Assembly (NCBI RefSeq): GCF_963678635.1
Contig: NC_087063.1
Coordinates: 85,113,574 to 85,177,573 of the forward strand
Length of the DNA stretch: 64,000 nt
Direction of reading: 5' to 3'
Source of the DNA: Symsagittifera roscoffensis
Taxonomy: Eukaryota; Xenacoelomorpha; Acoela; Convolutidae
The notes beneath the pieces are model-generated. The model was not told the DNA's origin, ran no database searches, and worked only from the letters and a program-made list of their open reading frames with translations. Numbering within the stretch: the first letter of the stretch is position 1; every line of letters begins with the position of its first letter. Shown here one piece after another: positions 11,243 to 22,116 of this stretch. The position numbers were made by a program, and so were the translations under genes.

Positions 11243-11455
11243 ATGGAAATCATAATGAGTCATACTTTTTACTTCCATTTTCATTTAATCTCAAAACATT
11301 TGTCTCCTCATTTCTCTTCATCTGATCAATATGTTCTTCAAAAACGTACTCAAGAAAAGACACTAGTGCCAATTATATTGAATTCACAAAAATCAAACAA
11401 GAATTGGGAGACTTGTTTGGTTCCAAAAATCCTACAAAGGGAAATTTTATTTTGA
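11243..11455 (+). CDS. ORF F, copy 2, 70 aa, unknown
   Basis: Open counterpart of 4319-4528 with one extra codon (3-bp indel). No domain recognised. May be a chance ORF. Confidence 0.25.
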   Translation: MEIIMSHTFYFHFHLISKHLSPHFSSSDQYVLQKRTQEKTLVPIILNSQKSNKNWETCLVPKILQREILF

Positions 11456-11585
11456 ACCCTGCTTTCAGCTATTAAAAATAATATTAATATAATAATATCA
11501 ATATAATAATATGCATCAATGTTAAACTGTGTGCTCAGGAGTCTCAAAACACACTCCAAGAGAAGGTAAAATGGATATATTATTA

Positions 11586-12829
11586 ATAAAAACATAGTAG
11601 AAAATGTTTTGAAGTTTTTTTTTTTTACTGAATCTGAAAAGTCTATACACTAAATTTAAAAAATTTCCTTTAAAAAATTTACAGTTTTTTTGTCATGATT
11701 CTTGTTCTGTCATATTCAAACATTCTAATTGATGATAAAACCAGCAACAACCGAGTTCAAATTGTCTTGAAACTTTCAAGGGATATCGATCCGAAAATCT
11801 TCAATCTACTGTAAAAACTCCATTGGTTGCCAGCTTGCGGGGACTTTGTTGCGATAAATTTGTAGTAAAAATGAATCACATACGCTAATGATTGCTTAAG
11901 TATTTGTTGAAAAACTATAAAAACTGGATATTTATAAAACACCGATTAATTGAAAGGTCTTACTTTGTGACCATTTTAAAGTTTTTCTTCCTTAGTGCTT
12001 GTAAAAGTAATCAAACAGTAGTGGAGATATTGGGGATTGATTTACTAAGAATTAAGGTTTACATGATTTATTGCCTTTTTTCTACGATTCAGAAAAGAAA
12101 CTGATAACTGACCTAAAAATGTATGTTTTGCTAACATTTGAAAATTTCAATATAATAATATGTATCAATCTCAATCAAAAAATTACTTCAAAATAGAAAT
12201 TCAGAGTTGAAAGAGCAACATACAATTATAGATCGAGAAAACAATTTGAAGTTTTTTTTAGAAAAAGATTTATGGTATTACTTCTGCTTTGGATTCATGA
12301 ACGTTCGTTGAAATGATACATTTTTCCATCTAAGACTCAACTTTCAAATAAAATTTTGTTCAAAATGGATTAAGTTGGAAGATGAAGCAGAAACTGAGAA
12401 AAAATAAAATTGATTAGAAACTCAATGTAATTCATTAGGAGTTGAGAGATTTTTTATTCAAATGTTGCTTATATTTTACATCTTGAGAAAAAAAATCCAA
12501 CATAAAAGTGTAATGTTTGGAAATTTTTTTAATCATTTGATTTTCTAGTTTAACTTATATGAAAATTCAGATTTTTTGAAACTAATTTGTTTTGAAGTAA
12601 ATCCAACTCCAACATCTTTTGGAAGATGATTCATGAAGCATAAATCAAAAATTAGTTTTCAAGATCTACATTTTACTCTTTTGGATAAAAAAGTTTGATG
12701 TAGAAAGATTTTTAGAGAAAATAATATGGAGCCTGCTGAAAAGTTCTAAATAAACTAATATTTTAGCAGAACCAGATGTATGATCTCTTATTTCTATGAA
12801 AAAAAAATTCAATTCAACACAAAGTAAAA
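11586..12829. repeat. block G, copy 2: no gene
   Basis: Counterpart of 6790-8041, A+T-rich. Nothing gene-like beyond the same 61-codon minus-strand ORF (11757-11942). Confidence 0.55.
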
Positions 12830-13202
12830 ATTTGGTTCTGTTTAATTTTTTTTCAATTAGAAAATTACATTAAATTTCTTTTAATTATTTTAAAAGATAA
12901 TTTCTTTCAAATTCTTTCAATTATTAAGTTTTTGCTTAATAAAGTTCGCAAAATTATTCAATTGTTACAGTTTGCACCATGATTTCTTTTCCTTAATCGA
13001 TATATCGAGTACCCTTCACTGCTAACTAAAAATCGTCCTTTTTTCAACTAAACAACCGTCAATTACCTCCTCTCTCAGCTCTAAATACCTTAATTTCAAC
13101 TTACCTTCCGTCAGCTACCCCCTCTCTCAGCTCTTTCTTGTTTTTACTCTTCAACACAGTTTATTGCTCAAAACAATCTTCTCAGTGCAAAACAGCAACC
13201 TA

Positions 13203-13548
13203 ATGTACTCTGTAGAATTTTCGCCTGATCTAGTACAAATTCAAGTGCGAGAAACAGTCTCTGGAGTTTTTCTGGCACGAATGGACATCCCAATTCAAGT
13301 CTGGCACATGGTGGAAGTGATGCAAAGGGATTTCAACGAGCATCATATGACACAAATACCCATGACATAGAACCAACTTGAAGAAAATGCAAACGATGGA
13401 GGAAGTTTCTGATCATGTGGGAATGAACTACCTCGAGATCCCTGATTCAAGATTTGTAGCTCAACCAGTCGACGACTTCCTCTTTCCTTGGGAGGAGGCA
13501 GGATCAACCGAAAACCCCATCACAATAGATGAAGATCAGAAACAATGA
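13203..13548 (+). pseudogene. ORF B, copy 3, nonsense plus frameshift
   Basis: ATG at 13203. Open to TAG at 13368, where copy 1 has GAG. One extra A near 13385 then shifts the frame, and the remainder reads to TGA at 13546. These lesions differ from those of copies 1 and 2. Confidence 0.45.
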
Positions 13549-13904
13549 CACTTCAAAACACTCCTCCACAGCAATGGAACCTCGTCTAGCTCTGCGTTCT
13601 ATAGAGAACCTCGAGAGCTCTTGACAGCTCTTTGATTGAATATTTTTTGTAAATAATTGTTGTTTGGCATTAATTTTGTTCTGTGTAATTAATTAATTTC
13701 TTCGATTTCATTTGAATTATGAGAATAGATGAGAGGTTCAGGGTAAATTATTGAAACACAATTAGAACTTAATTTAGTGCTCCGAACTCGCACACATGTT
13801 AAGAAACTTGATTAATTTTTGCACACATATTATAGAAAAAAAAAACAATAGAAAAATTGTTAACAAGTGAAAAACACCTGATAGTTTTTGCATCTTGACA
13901 AAAA

Positions 13905-14580
13905 AAAACTCAAAAATTTTTCGCGCTTCGAAGAAAAAATTGAAACACTTTTCGCATTTTGTCAAAAAAAGTGATACACTTTTCGCATATTGTCAAAAAA
14001 TGTGAAACATTTTTCGCATCTTGTCCAAGAAAATGAAACACTTTTCGCATCTTGTCAAAAGAACTGAAACGCTTTTCGCATTTGTAGGAAAAAATTGAAA
14101 CACTCTTTGCATCTTGTCAAAAAAAGTGAAACACTTTTCGCATCTTGTCAAAAAAATTGAAACACTTTTTGCATCTTGTCAAAAAAATTGAAACACTTTC
14201 CGCATTTTGTCGAAAAAAGTGAAACACTCTTTGCATTTTGTCAAAAAAAGTGAAACATTTTTCGCATCTTGTCCAAGAAAATGAAACACTTTTCGCATCT
14301 TGTCAAAAGAACTGAAACGCTTTTCGCATTTGTAGGAAAAAATTGAAACACTCTTTGCATCTTGTCAAAAAAAGTGAAACATTTTTCGCATCTTGTCAAA
14401 AAAATTGAAACAATTTTTGCATTTGTAAGAAAAAAGTGAAATACTTTTCGCATACGCTTGAAAAAATTGAAACAGTTTTCCCATCTTGCTGAAAAATTTA
14501 AATATGTTTCCTACTCTGTTGAAAAAACTGAAACGATTTTCGCAATTTGTTGAAAAAATTAAAAAACTTTTAGCATCTTG
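13905..14580. repeat. 31-bp minisatellite, copy 3
   Basis: About 21 units. A higher-order repeat is visible: a run of about five units around 13990-14130 recurs almost unchanged at 14240-14380, showing expansion by multi-unit blocks. Confidence 0.85.
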
Positions 14581-15169
14581 CCAAAATAAATCATTCCAAT
14601 TTTTCTCGCACAGTTAATTACTAATATTTATGAAAAATTTATTCAAAATTTAATCCTTCAGAAAACTAATTTTTGCATGTTTGTTGATCAGTAACAATAG
14701 AAAACCAAGGTATTAACATAGGGAACAGCGATGAAAGTCATCAAAATAGAAGTTTTTCATGCAATAAGTCAACATGCTTTATACATTGAATTTTTGCGTG
14801 TTTTACCTTATCAATTAAGAATTGAAGTTAGAATTCTACATAATTTTTGAAAAAACCAAGAAAAAACGTGCATTTGACCAAAAAAATTACTTAGATTGTT
14901 TTGCATTTTGCAGAAACTCCAGAGAGTTTTTTTGGTACACCTAAAAAAAATTATTTACGTTTTTATGTTAAAAACTCTTCAAGCTGGAACAAAATTAATT
15001 TTGACAAGATTCTTGTAACAAATATTCAATTATCATAAAAAAAATATTTGAAAAAGCCATTCAGAGGGTCTCAAATGATTCTTCTACAGAGCTAAGAAGG
15101 CGTCTTTTGAAATATTTAGGTAATAAAAAAGTAATTCCACCTGAGACAATGACGTGATTATTCAATAAA

Positions 15170-15255
15170 TTCTAGAATCTTCTAGTTTCTAGAATCTACA
15201 GATTAAATCCTTGAATTTTATAAGAAGTCATTAAACATTAATTTCTAGAATTTTC
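15170..15255. promoter_or_regulatory. two heat-shock-element-like sites, copy 3
   Basis: TTCTAGAATCTTC (15170-15182) and TTCTAGAATTTTC (15243-15255), both TTCnnGAAnnTTC, in the same place relative to ORF D as in copy 1. Motif-based inference. Confidence 0.35.
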
Positions 15256-15639
15256 TAAATCTTCGAAAATCTAGAAGTAATCACTAAAATTTAACAAATC
15301 AGAATTCCAGAATTAACTGTAAGGTGATGAGGTTGATGAAAAAAACTTGTGGATTTTCGTTATTTTGCTATTTTCTTAAATCTAAAGAAGGATACGCAAC
15401 CAAGGTTGTAAATAATAGGAATAGTTTTCAATGAAGTTCTTCCGTTTTGAAAAAACTTAATCAACAAAAAATTTTTATTCTACAAAATCTTTCATAAACA
15501 ACTAAAGCCAATCAAGTGTTGCAAATTTTTTGAAGGAGTTCACTTTTTTTTATGAGAAATTCAGCAAAATCTACAGCTGAAAAATATATATATTTCATTT
15601 CATTTGAAAATCTCCCACAGTTCAGTTCATTTTACCAAC

Positions 15640-16043
15640 ATGAAAAGAATTTTTAGAAGAAACGGAAATCTATCTCAAACTTTGAAACCTATCATAATAG
15701 AACGGGCGAGTTACTGCATCCAGTTTGAAATTGGTACCGAAACGGTCAAGATTCTCAAATTTAAAAAAATCTCCCATGCAATTTTTATTTGCTTAAAAGT
15801 TAACATTTACTACAAATGACTATTTTTGAAAAAATGGTTGAGTTTGACATCTTCTACAGAGATCCGAAGAAGTGTTTCAGTCCCTTGAGAATTTCCCTAC
15901 ATGATTGGCGAAAATTTGAAACAGCTTGTGATAGAAGGTACATGAAAGAAAAATTGAAGGTTCAACAGGATAACTTAGCTCTGTTTAGAAGAAAACATGG
16001 TGTGGCACATGAAGAAGAAAGTGACAAGGAACTCGAAAATTAA
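15640..16043 (+). pseudogene. ORF D, copy 3: internal deletion, C-terminal half intact
   Basis: ATG at 15640. The N-terminal part includes FEIGTETVKILKF and lacks the TAG seen in copies 1 and 4. A deletion near 15778 removes about 33 codons and shifts the frame. The C-terminal 75 codons from ATG 15816 (EFDIFYRDPKKCFSPLRISL, then HDWRKF) are open to TAA at 16041. Best copy for the PC4-like half. Confidence 0.4.
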
Positions 16044-16197
16044 CTCATTTTTTAATTTTTTTTCTACAATTTTTCACGTTTCCCAATTAATTGTAAATTG
16101 CTTTTTTTTTCATTTGAATAAACTGTTCGTGAACCACAGCTTAGTTTTGAAAGATTTGTCATTGTAAACTTTTAAGAGCACATTTGAAGACAATTGA

Positions 16198-16704
16198 TTA
16201 TTTTATCACAAAGCTTATATAATCACTATGCACAGAACCATGACAATCAATAAAGCAATCAATAACCTTGAACAATTCCGATTCATATTTTGAAATTTGA
16301 ATTTTTTGAATTCTATCCAGAAACGCTGAACCAAGAGTTTATGTGGAAGCCAGTTTTTGGTTGGAACATAAATTATGTGTTTTGAACTTTTTCTGAATTA
16401 GTCGTTTCTTTGCAATACTAGGCATTTTTTCGGCTTCTTTCCATCGTAAGTTGCGTTGAACTGCTCGACTAAGCTGATTGAACATTTCTCCACTTGACGT
16501 AACAAAACTTGAATAGAATCTGTGTTTAAGCAAAGTGTAAAGACAGTCATTTTCTTGATAATGTATACATATTTATCTAATCTCTGAAATGTTTGGCTAA
16601 GAGATATTCCTATTAAAATCAAATGGAACCTACAATTCTCCAAAGGACAAAAAGAGTTGTGGGTAGAGACACAATAATCAAATGTTACTATGTATTTTTC
16701 GTAA
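16198..16704 (-). pseudogene. ORF E, copy 3, 5' truncated
   Basis: The C-terminal two thirds of ORF E. The start is lost at the 16704 junction. The two overlapping frames are arranged as in copy 2, with a few substitutions including a stop near 16339 in the second frame. Confidence 0.4.
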
Positions 16705-17573
16705 AGTAATCACTAAAGTTTAACCAATCAGAATTCCAGAACTAACTGTAAGGTGATGAGGTTAATGAAAAGAACTTGTGGATTTTAGTTATTTTGCTAC
16801 TTTCTTAAATCTAAAGAAGGATACGCAACCTAGGTTGTAAATAATAGGAATAGTTTTCAATTAAGTTCTTCCCTTTTGAAAAAACTTAATGAACAAAAAA
16901 TTTTTATTCTACAAAATCTTTCATAAACAACTAAAACCAATCAAGTGTTGCAAATTTTTTGAAGGAGTTCACTTTTTTTTATGAGAAATTCAGCAAAATC
17001 TACAGCTAAAAAAAATATATATTTCATTTCATTTGAAAATCTCCTACAGTTCAGTTCATTTTACCAACATGAAAAGAATTTTTGAAGAAACTGAAATCTA
17101 TCTCAAACTTTGAAACCAATCATAATAGAACGGGCGAGTTACTGCATCTAGTTTGAAATTGGTACCGAAACGGTCAAGATTCTCAAATTTAATAAAATCT
17201 CCCAGGCTAGTGAGCAAGAATTGGCTATGTCTAAGTCATTTTCGAGAAAAAAGTACGGGTTCTCATATGATTCAAATATTTTGATAAAGTTGTGGATCTG
17301 GGATACGGAAATAATTTTTAATTGCTTAAAAACTAACATTTTTTACAAATGATTATTTTTGAAAAAATGGTTGATTTTGACATCTTCTGCAGAGATCCGA
17401 AGGAGTGTTTCAGTCCCTTGAGAATTTTCCTACATGATTGGCGAAATTTTGAAACATGTGATAGAAGGTACATGAAAGAAAAATTGAAGGTTCAACAGGA
17501 TAACTTAGCTCTGTGTAGAAGAAAACATGGTGTGGCACATGAAGAAGAAAGTGACAAGGAACTCGAAAATTTT
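16705..17573 (+). repeat. extra partial block D (ORF D copy 4), fused to the LINE
   Basis: A second block D in tandem after the broken copy 3. ORF D runs from ATG 17069 and carries a TAG near 17149, a 7-bp deletion near 17271 and a 3-bp in-frame deletion near 17455. Its end (KELEN) is fused in frame to LINE-derived sequence at about 17570, producing the chimeric ORF 17349-17618, which I do not regard as a gene. Confidence 0.65.
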
Positions 17574-18031
17574 AGTGGGCATTTTTTCATGAGGACAGAT
17601 TGCATTAGAAAGACTTGACGATGCTTTCTTCATTTCATCAACCGTAACATTTTTGAAATTTGACAAACTAATTTTTGGTGAAGGATTAATAAGCATTGTG
17701 ACTGAAGTCGGTTGTATCTAATCACGAATTTTTTCTATCTTTTCGATGAAAAAATCATTGAACTTATTCGCTGAACCAAAATCAGAATAACATGATGGAA
17801 GTTTGCGCTCAGGCTGAACCATTAACTTTTTGGATAGTGTGAAAAACTTCAAATTCAAATGGTCATCTAGTATTGTCTGGTAAAATTTTTCGCGTTTCTT
17901 ATAATGTAAAACATTGTAGGAATTCGAGGCCTCCATAAAAAGTTTTCTGTATAAAATGACTATCTTTGATTGCCTGTAAACTCTCTCAAACGTGCGTTTG
18001 AGTCGCTTGGCGGTTCTCAATTCATCATCGA
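17574..18031 (-). pseudogene. LINE (CR1/L2-like) linker between endonuclease and RT, left half
   Basis: On the minus strand, from 18031 leftward, the frame reads FDDELRTAKRLKRTFERVY, then YRKLFMEASNSYN, ANKFNDFFIEKIEKIR, and DEMKKASSSLSN...CPHEKMPTKI. This is the region between the APE-type endonuclease and the RT in CR1/L2-like LINEs (basic R-x-x-K-R start, FF-x-x-K-I-x-x-I-R). One stop lies near 17718. It is cut at 17573 by array sequence and at 18031 by the giant LTR element. The preceding domain lies at 56108-56900. Confidence 0.7.
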
Positions 18032-18035
18032 AGTG
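18032..18035. other. candidate target-site duplication, left copy (AGTG)
   Basis: AGTG directly before the left LTR pairs with AGTA at 56104-56107 directly after the right LTR, with one mismatch. The exact LTR edge is uncertain by 2-4 bases, so the duplication is provisional. Confidence 0.35.
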
Positions 18036-18909
18036 TGCCAGTCGGTCATATTTGGAAAATTGACTTTGAGCTGAAAGTTTAATCTTGATTTTGGGGAGAA
18101 AAATATTTTTTTTTCAAAATTTCGAACTGAACCTGTCATGCACAAGTTCCTCGTGACAACTGAAATTGCTAAAAGAAATCAATCAGAAGAATCGAGTAAC
18201 AATCGCGGGAAAATAGCTGAAAATAGTGAAGTGAAATTGCTATTCGCGATTTTACTATAAAGCAAACGAGAATAGAGCTGTCTTGTTCCTGGCAGAGAAT
18301 CAGGAGTGACCGAGAACAGACAGAAGGAGCGTTTAAATGAACCAGAGTGAACCTTGAGGGGAAAGGTGGACAGCTGAAGCTGCCCAATGGTCCAAACAGA
18401 AAATTTATTACTTATCCCTTTCAAACTTCTTGAGTTACTCTTAATTACCCTAAATCAATTCTAGTGTTGCTTTACAATTTATTTACTCAAATCTAGAGGT
18501 TGTATCGGTATGTAAGTGCTCAATTTAATTTTCTTGAGTGTGTTTCATGTTGTTATGTTGAGTTAAGTTGAGTTTTTAGGTTGATCCATCTAAAATGGAT
18601 CAAAGGTCCACTGTACAATAAAAATTAACAGTATAGTTAAGGTTCTGACCCTGTTTTTAACAGCGTTCGTGTGTTTAAGGTATTTTGAGACCTGATATGG
18701 GGGCGTTCTTATTTCTAGAGAGGAGGTATTTTTGTAGTAGCTTTTAAGCTGTAACACGGTTTGTAGTCTCATGTCGCAAGTGAACCGAATTGGCTCCAAC
18801 CGCTTGAGATAGAAAAACACAAGAGATAGTGTCCCTGACTCTTGAGCCAATAGTTATAGGGCCTATTTGTCTGAACTTCATATGTGACTCAAGTAGGGGA
18901 TTGTTACAT
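18034..18909 (+). mobile_element. 5' LTR of the giant Ty3-type element
   Basis: Direct repeat of 55225-56103, about 93% identical in the 300 bases I compared. It begins TGTGCC and ends TTACAT. It holds a TATA box (TATAAAG at 18256) and a poly(A) signal AATAAA at 18617. Both copies abut the interrupted LINE, and the right copy is preceded by a purine run (GGGGAG). These are the expected properties of an LTR. Small ORFs inside are not genes. Confidence 0.7.
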
Positions 18910-18919
18910 AGTGTTTTTA

Positions 18920-18937
18920 TGGCGCTCCTGGGTGTTT
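18920..18937 (+). other. possible primer-binding site
   Basis: TGGCGCTCC starts about 10 bases after the 5' LTR. TGG is the expected complement of a tRNA CCA end, and TGGCGC starts several known primer-binding sites. I could not match a specific tRNA. Confidence 0.25.
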
Positions 18938-19409
18938 TTACGACATCAAGACTGCGGGATCGAACCCACTTGACACAGCTCCGGGCTACATGCCCATTCT
19001 ACAATTTCGGTGGTACGGTTCAAGGGGTTGTACCGTGATAGCCTTCTGGTTGTACCGTGATAGCCTTTTAAGAAAAATTGATAAAAATTCCCGGTGCGCT
19101 TTCCGAAACGAGGCCTAGCTAACCAAGTAGAGGGGCCACTAGGGGGACAAAAAAAACAATAAAAGACAAAAAACGACAGAAAAAACTAAAAAGAATAGAA
19201 ATAGGAACAAAAAACGGTAAACAAATTTAACAAAGAACCGTGGCTTCGGTTTTCAGATTAGATGGATCAAACCTTTATATTAAATAAAATGATATACCCA
19301 TGTTTTTAAATAAGACCGATCGCCTCAATCAAATCAGTAACGTTGAATAGGTGCCCGGGTTTGGAGCGTTGAAAGGGTTTTCAGATAGCCTTGCAACCTC
19401 AGCAGACCA
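18938..19409 (+). other. 5' leader of the element, no gene
   Basis: Non-coding leader. It includes an 18-bp direct repeat (TTGTACCGTGATAGCCTT, near 19026 and 19049) and a purine-rich stretch of A-runs at 19140-19240. On the minus strand, GGGTTCGATCCC at about 18955-18966 resembles a tRNA B box. Confidence 0.4.
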
Positions 19410-20084
19410 CTGGGAGACTTGAATCGAACAGGTGACCAGGCAAGTGGGAAAGTGGTTCTCAGGACTGGGATCTGAGAAACAGAGTACACCCGACTGGGAA
19501 AGGACTACCAGTAGTGTGATCAAAGCAGCACAGCAGTGAGAAGGGGTTACAAGGGTGTTATGCCTGGTCAAACGGGTATCGTTAAAATCCACTTTACGAT
19601 TTAGGAGATAAGTGTAAAAGTGAATAAGCGAGTCCCCACCGTTTTGAAGAACTGTTTTTGCTTGAGCAGACCCTGGAAACAGGTTCTACGGATTTTCACT
19701 CGAGAGGTATAGCACCCATCGCGTTTAGGGTAAATTTCGACTTAAGTGGGGACCTAGATAGGGGGAAGTTAGTAGGGGTGTAAAAGGGGGGCTTTCTTAC
19801 AGTAACTAAACAATCGATATCGTCGATTTCGTTACATTAGAACAACCTAGTTACAGGCAACGCGAAGGTAGCAACGCGAAGGTACTCGTTAGTAAACTCG
19901 AATAAGATTAGATAACCTGGCCGGATCGGGTGGGGGGATCGAAAATAGACAGTTTTTGGAACTCAAAAGGTGAAAACCCCATAAGACTGCTAGTAGGGGG
20001 AGGAAAAATGCGTGACAGTCAGGTACCGGACATTTTTTTAGGTATAATAATTTTTCTTGTTTTTATATCGTTTCTCATTGGACT

Positions 20085-20161
20085 TTTACTGGGTTTGACT
20101 TTTACTAAATTTGGGTTTGACTTTTACTGGGTGTTTTTGGGTTTGACTTTTACTAAATTTT
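20085..20161 (+). repeat. short tandem GGTTTGACTTTTACT repeats
   Basis: Three imperfect 20-30 bp units of GGGTTTGACTTTTACT(AAA/GGG). Repeated identically in the second copy at 22792-22868. Confidence 0.7.
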
Positions 20162-20478
20162 AGTGAAACAGCAATCACAAAACAAGGTTAAAAACAAGTC
20201 ATATTTTGACTTGCATTGGATCCATGAAACAAAGGTAATTTTCAGGTGACTCCAAAAATTTGGTTAGCAGATTCGGGTTTTGTGAAAGTTTCATCCGAGT
20301 ACTAGAGGTTGTATTGGGATAGTGGATTGGAAATCCAACACTCGAGCTAAGTGGGAGGGAAGTTCTTCACAAGAAGCACCGGAAGTGGTACTGGGAGAGT
20401 TAACGAAGAGACCAAACGCTTGAGCTACAGCAGTGGAAACGGTACAAGCGTCTTTGTGGCAGTCCTGGGATAGTGAAC

Positions 20479-21410
20479 TAAGGGTCCCAACACTTCAGTC
20501 CCGAGATAGTGATCTAGGGGTCCCAACACTTGAGCGAAGGGTCCCAAGACTTTTTCGAAGGAACCCAAGACTTTCTCGAAGGGTCACAAGACTTTCTCGA
20601 AGGGTCCCCAGACTTTCTCGAAGGGAACCAAGACTATCTCGAAGAGTCCAAAGACTTTTTCGAAGGGTCCCGAGACTTTCTCGAAAAATCCCAAGACTTT
20701 CTCGAAGGATCCCAAGACTTCACCGAAGGGTCCCAAAACTTTCTTGAATGTTCCCAAAGTTTTCTCGAAGGGTCCCAAGACTTCATCGAAGGGTCCCAAC
20801 ACTTGAGCGAAGGGTCCTAACACTTGAGCGAAGGGTCCCAACACTTGAGCGAAGGGTTCCAAGACTCTCTCGAAAGGTCCAAAGACTTTCTCAAAGGGTC
20901 CCAAGACTATCTCGAAGGGTTCCAAGACTCTCTCGAAAGGTCCAAAGACTTTCTCAAAGGGTCCCATGACCTTCTCGAGGGGTCCAAACACTTTCTTCTC
21001 GAAGGGTCCCAAGACCTTCTCGAACGGTCCAAAGACTTTCTTCTCGAAGGGTCCCAACACTTGAGCGAAGGGTCCCAAGACTCTCTCGAAGGGTCCAAAG
21101 ACTTTATCGAAGGGTCCCAACAGTTGACCGAAGGGTCCCAACACTCGACCGATGGGTCCCAACACTTGAGAGAAGTGTCCCAACACTTGAGCCAAGGGTC
21201 CCAACTTTTGAGCGAAGGGTCCCAACAATTGAGCGAAGGGTCCCACCGCTTGAGCGAAGGGTCCCACCGCTTGAGCGAAGGGTCCCAACACTTGAGCGAA
21301 GGGTCCCAAGACTTTACTGAAGGGTCCCAAGACTTTACTGAAGAGTCACAACACTTTAGTAAAGTTCAGCACTATAGCGAAGGGTCCCAACACTTGACCG
21401 AAGGTTTCTG
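20479..21410 (+). repeat. 21-bp minisatellite in the leader, first copy
   Basis: About 44 units of GGGTCCCAAGACTTTCTCGAA and the variant GGGTCCCAACACTTGAGCGAA. The 21-bp unit is seven codons, so all frames without a stop stay open and give artefactual ORFs of up to 248 codons on both strands (heptads such as GSQDFLE and GPFEKVL). GGGTCCC is self-complementary except for its middle base. It lies upstream of the gag start, hence untranslated leader. Confidence 0.9.
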
Positions 21411-21674
21411 AAATCCTAGCACGACAGTTTTGACCAGTTTTTAGGAACGAGTCAGTGTCTTTTTTTCTTTTCTCATATTTAGATTAGATTTTACAAAAGG
21501 AACTTGTACATATTAGAATAGTAAATAAAGAAAAATTGTATATAAATCTTGAAGAAAACGATATTGTCGCCCTAGGAGAGGAAAGGAATAGGATTTAAGC
21601 AAAACCAATCCTCACTACAGCGGAAGCTAATACCAACAAACCCGAGAGTAATAGGGAAAAATATTTCAGTGAAT

Positions 21675-22116
21675 ATGGTCAACACAAGAAACACCAAGGA
21701 ACAGAAGAGCAAAAATAAACTGCCGGAAGAACCAGATGAACCGTTCAACGAATTTGATCTCGAGACGCCAGATCAAGGCATAGATGGATCGGATTGAAAG
21801 ATGACGGAATCAACATCTATGCCGAATGTGGAGGAACAACGAACAAAGACAATGAGTTCTCACTAATAGGCAATGGAGATGAGATCAATAAAAACACACT
21901 GGAAACCGAGAGAAAAAGATGAAGTGGTAGTAGCGACCAAAAAAAGCAAATTTTTGGTACGGTTTCCACGATAACGACGAAAACTAACCAGGTTAAGGAG
22001 CAAGTCGCGCAGAAAACAGTGGGTAACCAAGAGAAGGGGGCGACAGAGTCAAGAGCATCTTCGGTTGAGCTGGGAGACTTGATGACAAAATTCGAACAGA
22101 TAGACAAAAAACTAAA
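21675..22116 (+). pseudogene. gag 5' end, truncated by duplication 1
   Basis: ATG at 21675 begins MVNTRNTKEQKSKNK, a typical basic Gag start. TGA ends the frame after 40 codons at 21795. The rest is cut off at 22116 by the duplication join. Identical to 24382 onward. Confidence 0.55.

Larger units (their letters stand above)
8042..12829 (+). repeat. tandem array unit, copy 2 (4.8 kb, two internal deletions)
   Basis: Same order as copy 1, but most of block D is gone (joined at about 10313 to the last 98 bases of ORF D), and block H is gone (block F joined near 11510 to the tail of the zinc-finger ORF). The joins look like simple deletions with little or no microhomology. Confidence 0.75.
12830..16704 (+). 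repeat. tandem array unit, copy 3 (truncated in block E)
   Basis: Blocks B, A, C, D and part of E. It breaks inside ORF E at 16704 (TTTTTCGTAAA), where block D sequence resumes, starting at a position equivalent to 2634 in copy 1. The short string AATCAC near both partners may have helped the join. Confidence 0.7.
19410..22116 (+). repeat. tandem duplication 1, first copy (2707 bp)
   Basis: Repeated at 22117-24823 with an exact period of 2707. All ORFs and blocks compared are identical. It contains the leader, the 21-bp minisatellite and the start of gag. The join reads ...CTAAA|CTGGGAGACTT..., with at most one base of microhomology. Confidence 0.9.

Noticed and set aside
121-14453. Phe/Lys-rich ORFs over the 31-bp repeats
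   Set aside because: The repeat unit is not a multiple of three and the ORFs follow repeat phase only.
1-14600. Regular repeats as a possible CRISPR array
   Set aside because: The units are head to tail without unique spacers, in eukaryotic DNA.
17349-17618. 89-codon ORF as a gene
   Set aside because: A chimera of the ORF D end and LINE sequence across a rearrangement join.
18940-19010. tRNA gene on the minus strand
   Set aside because: Only a B box and most of a T arm; no acceptor stem or anticodon arm.
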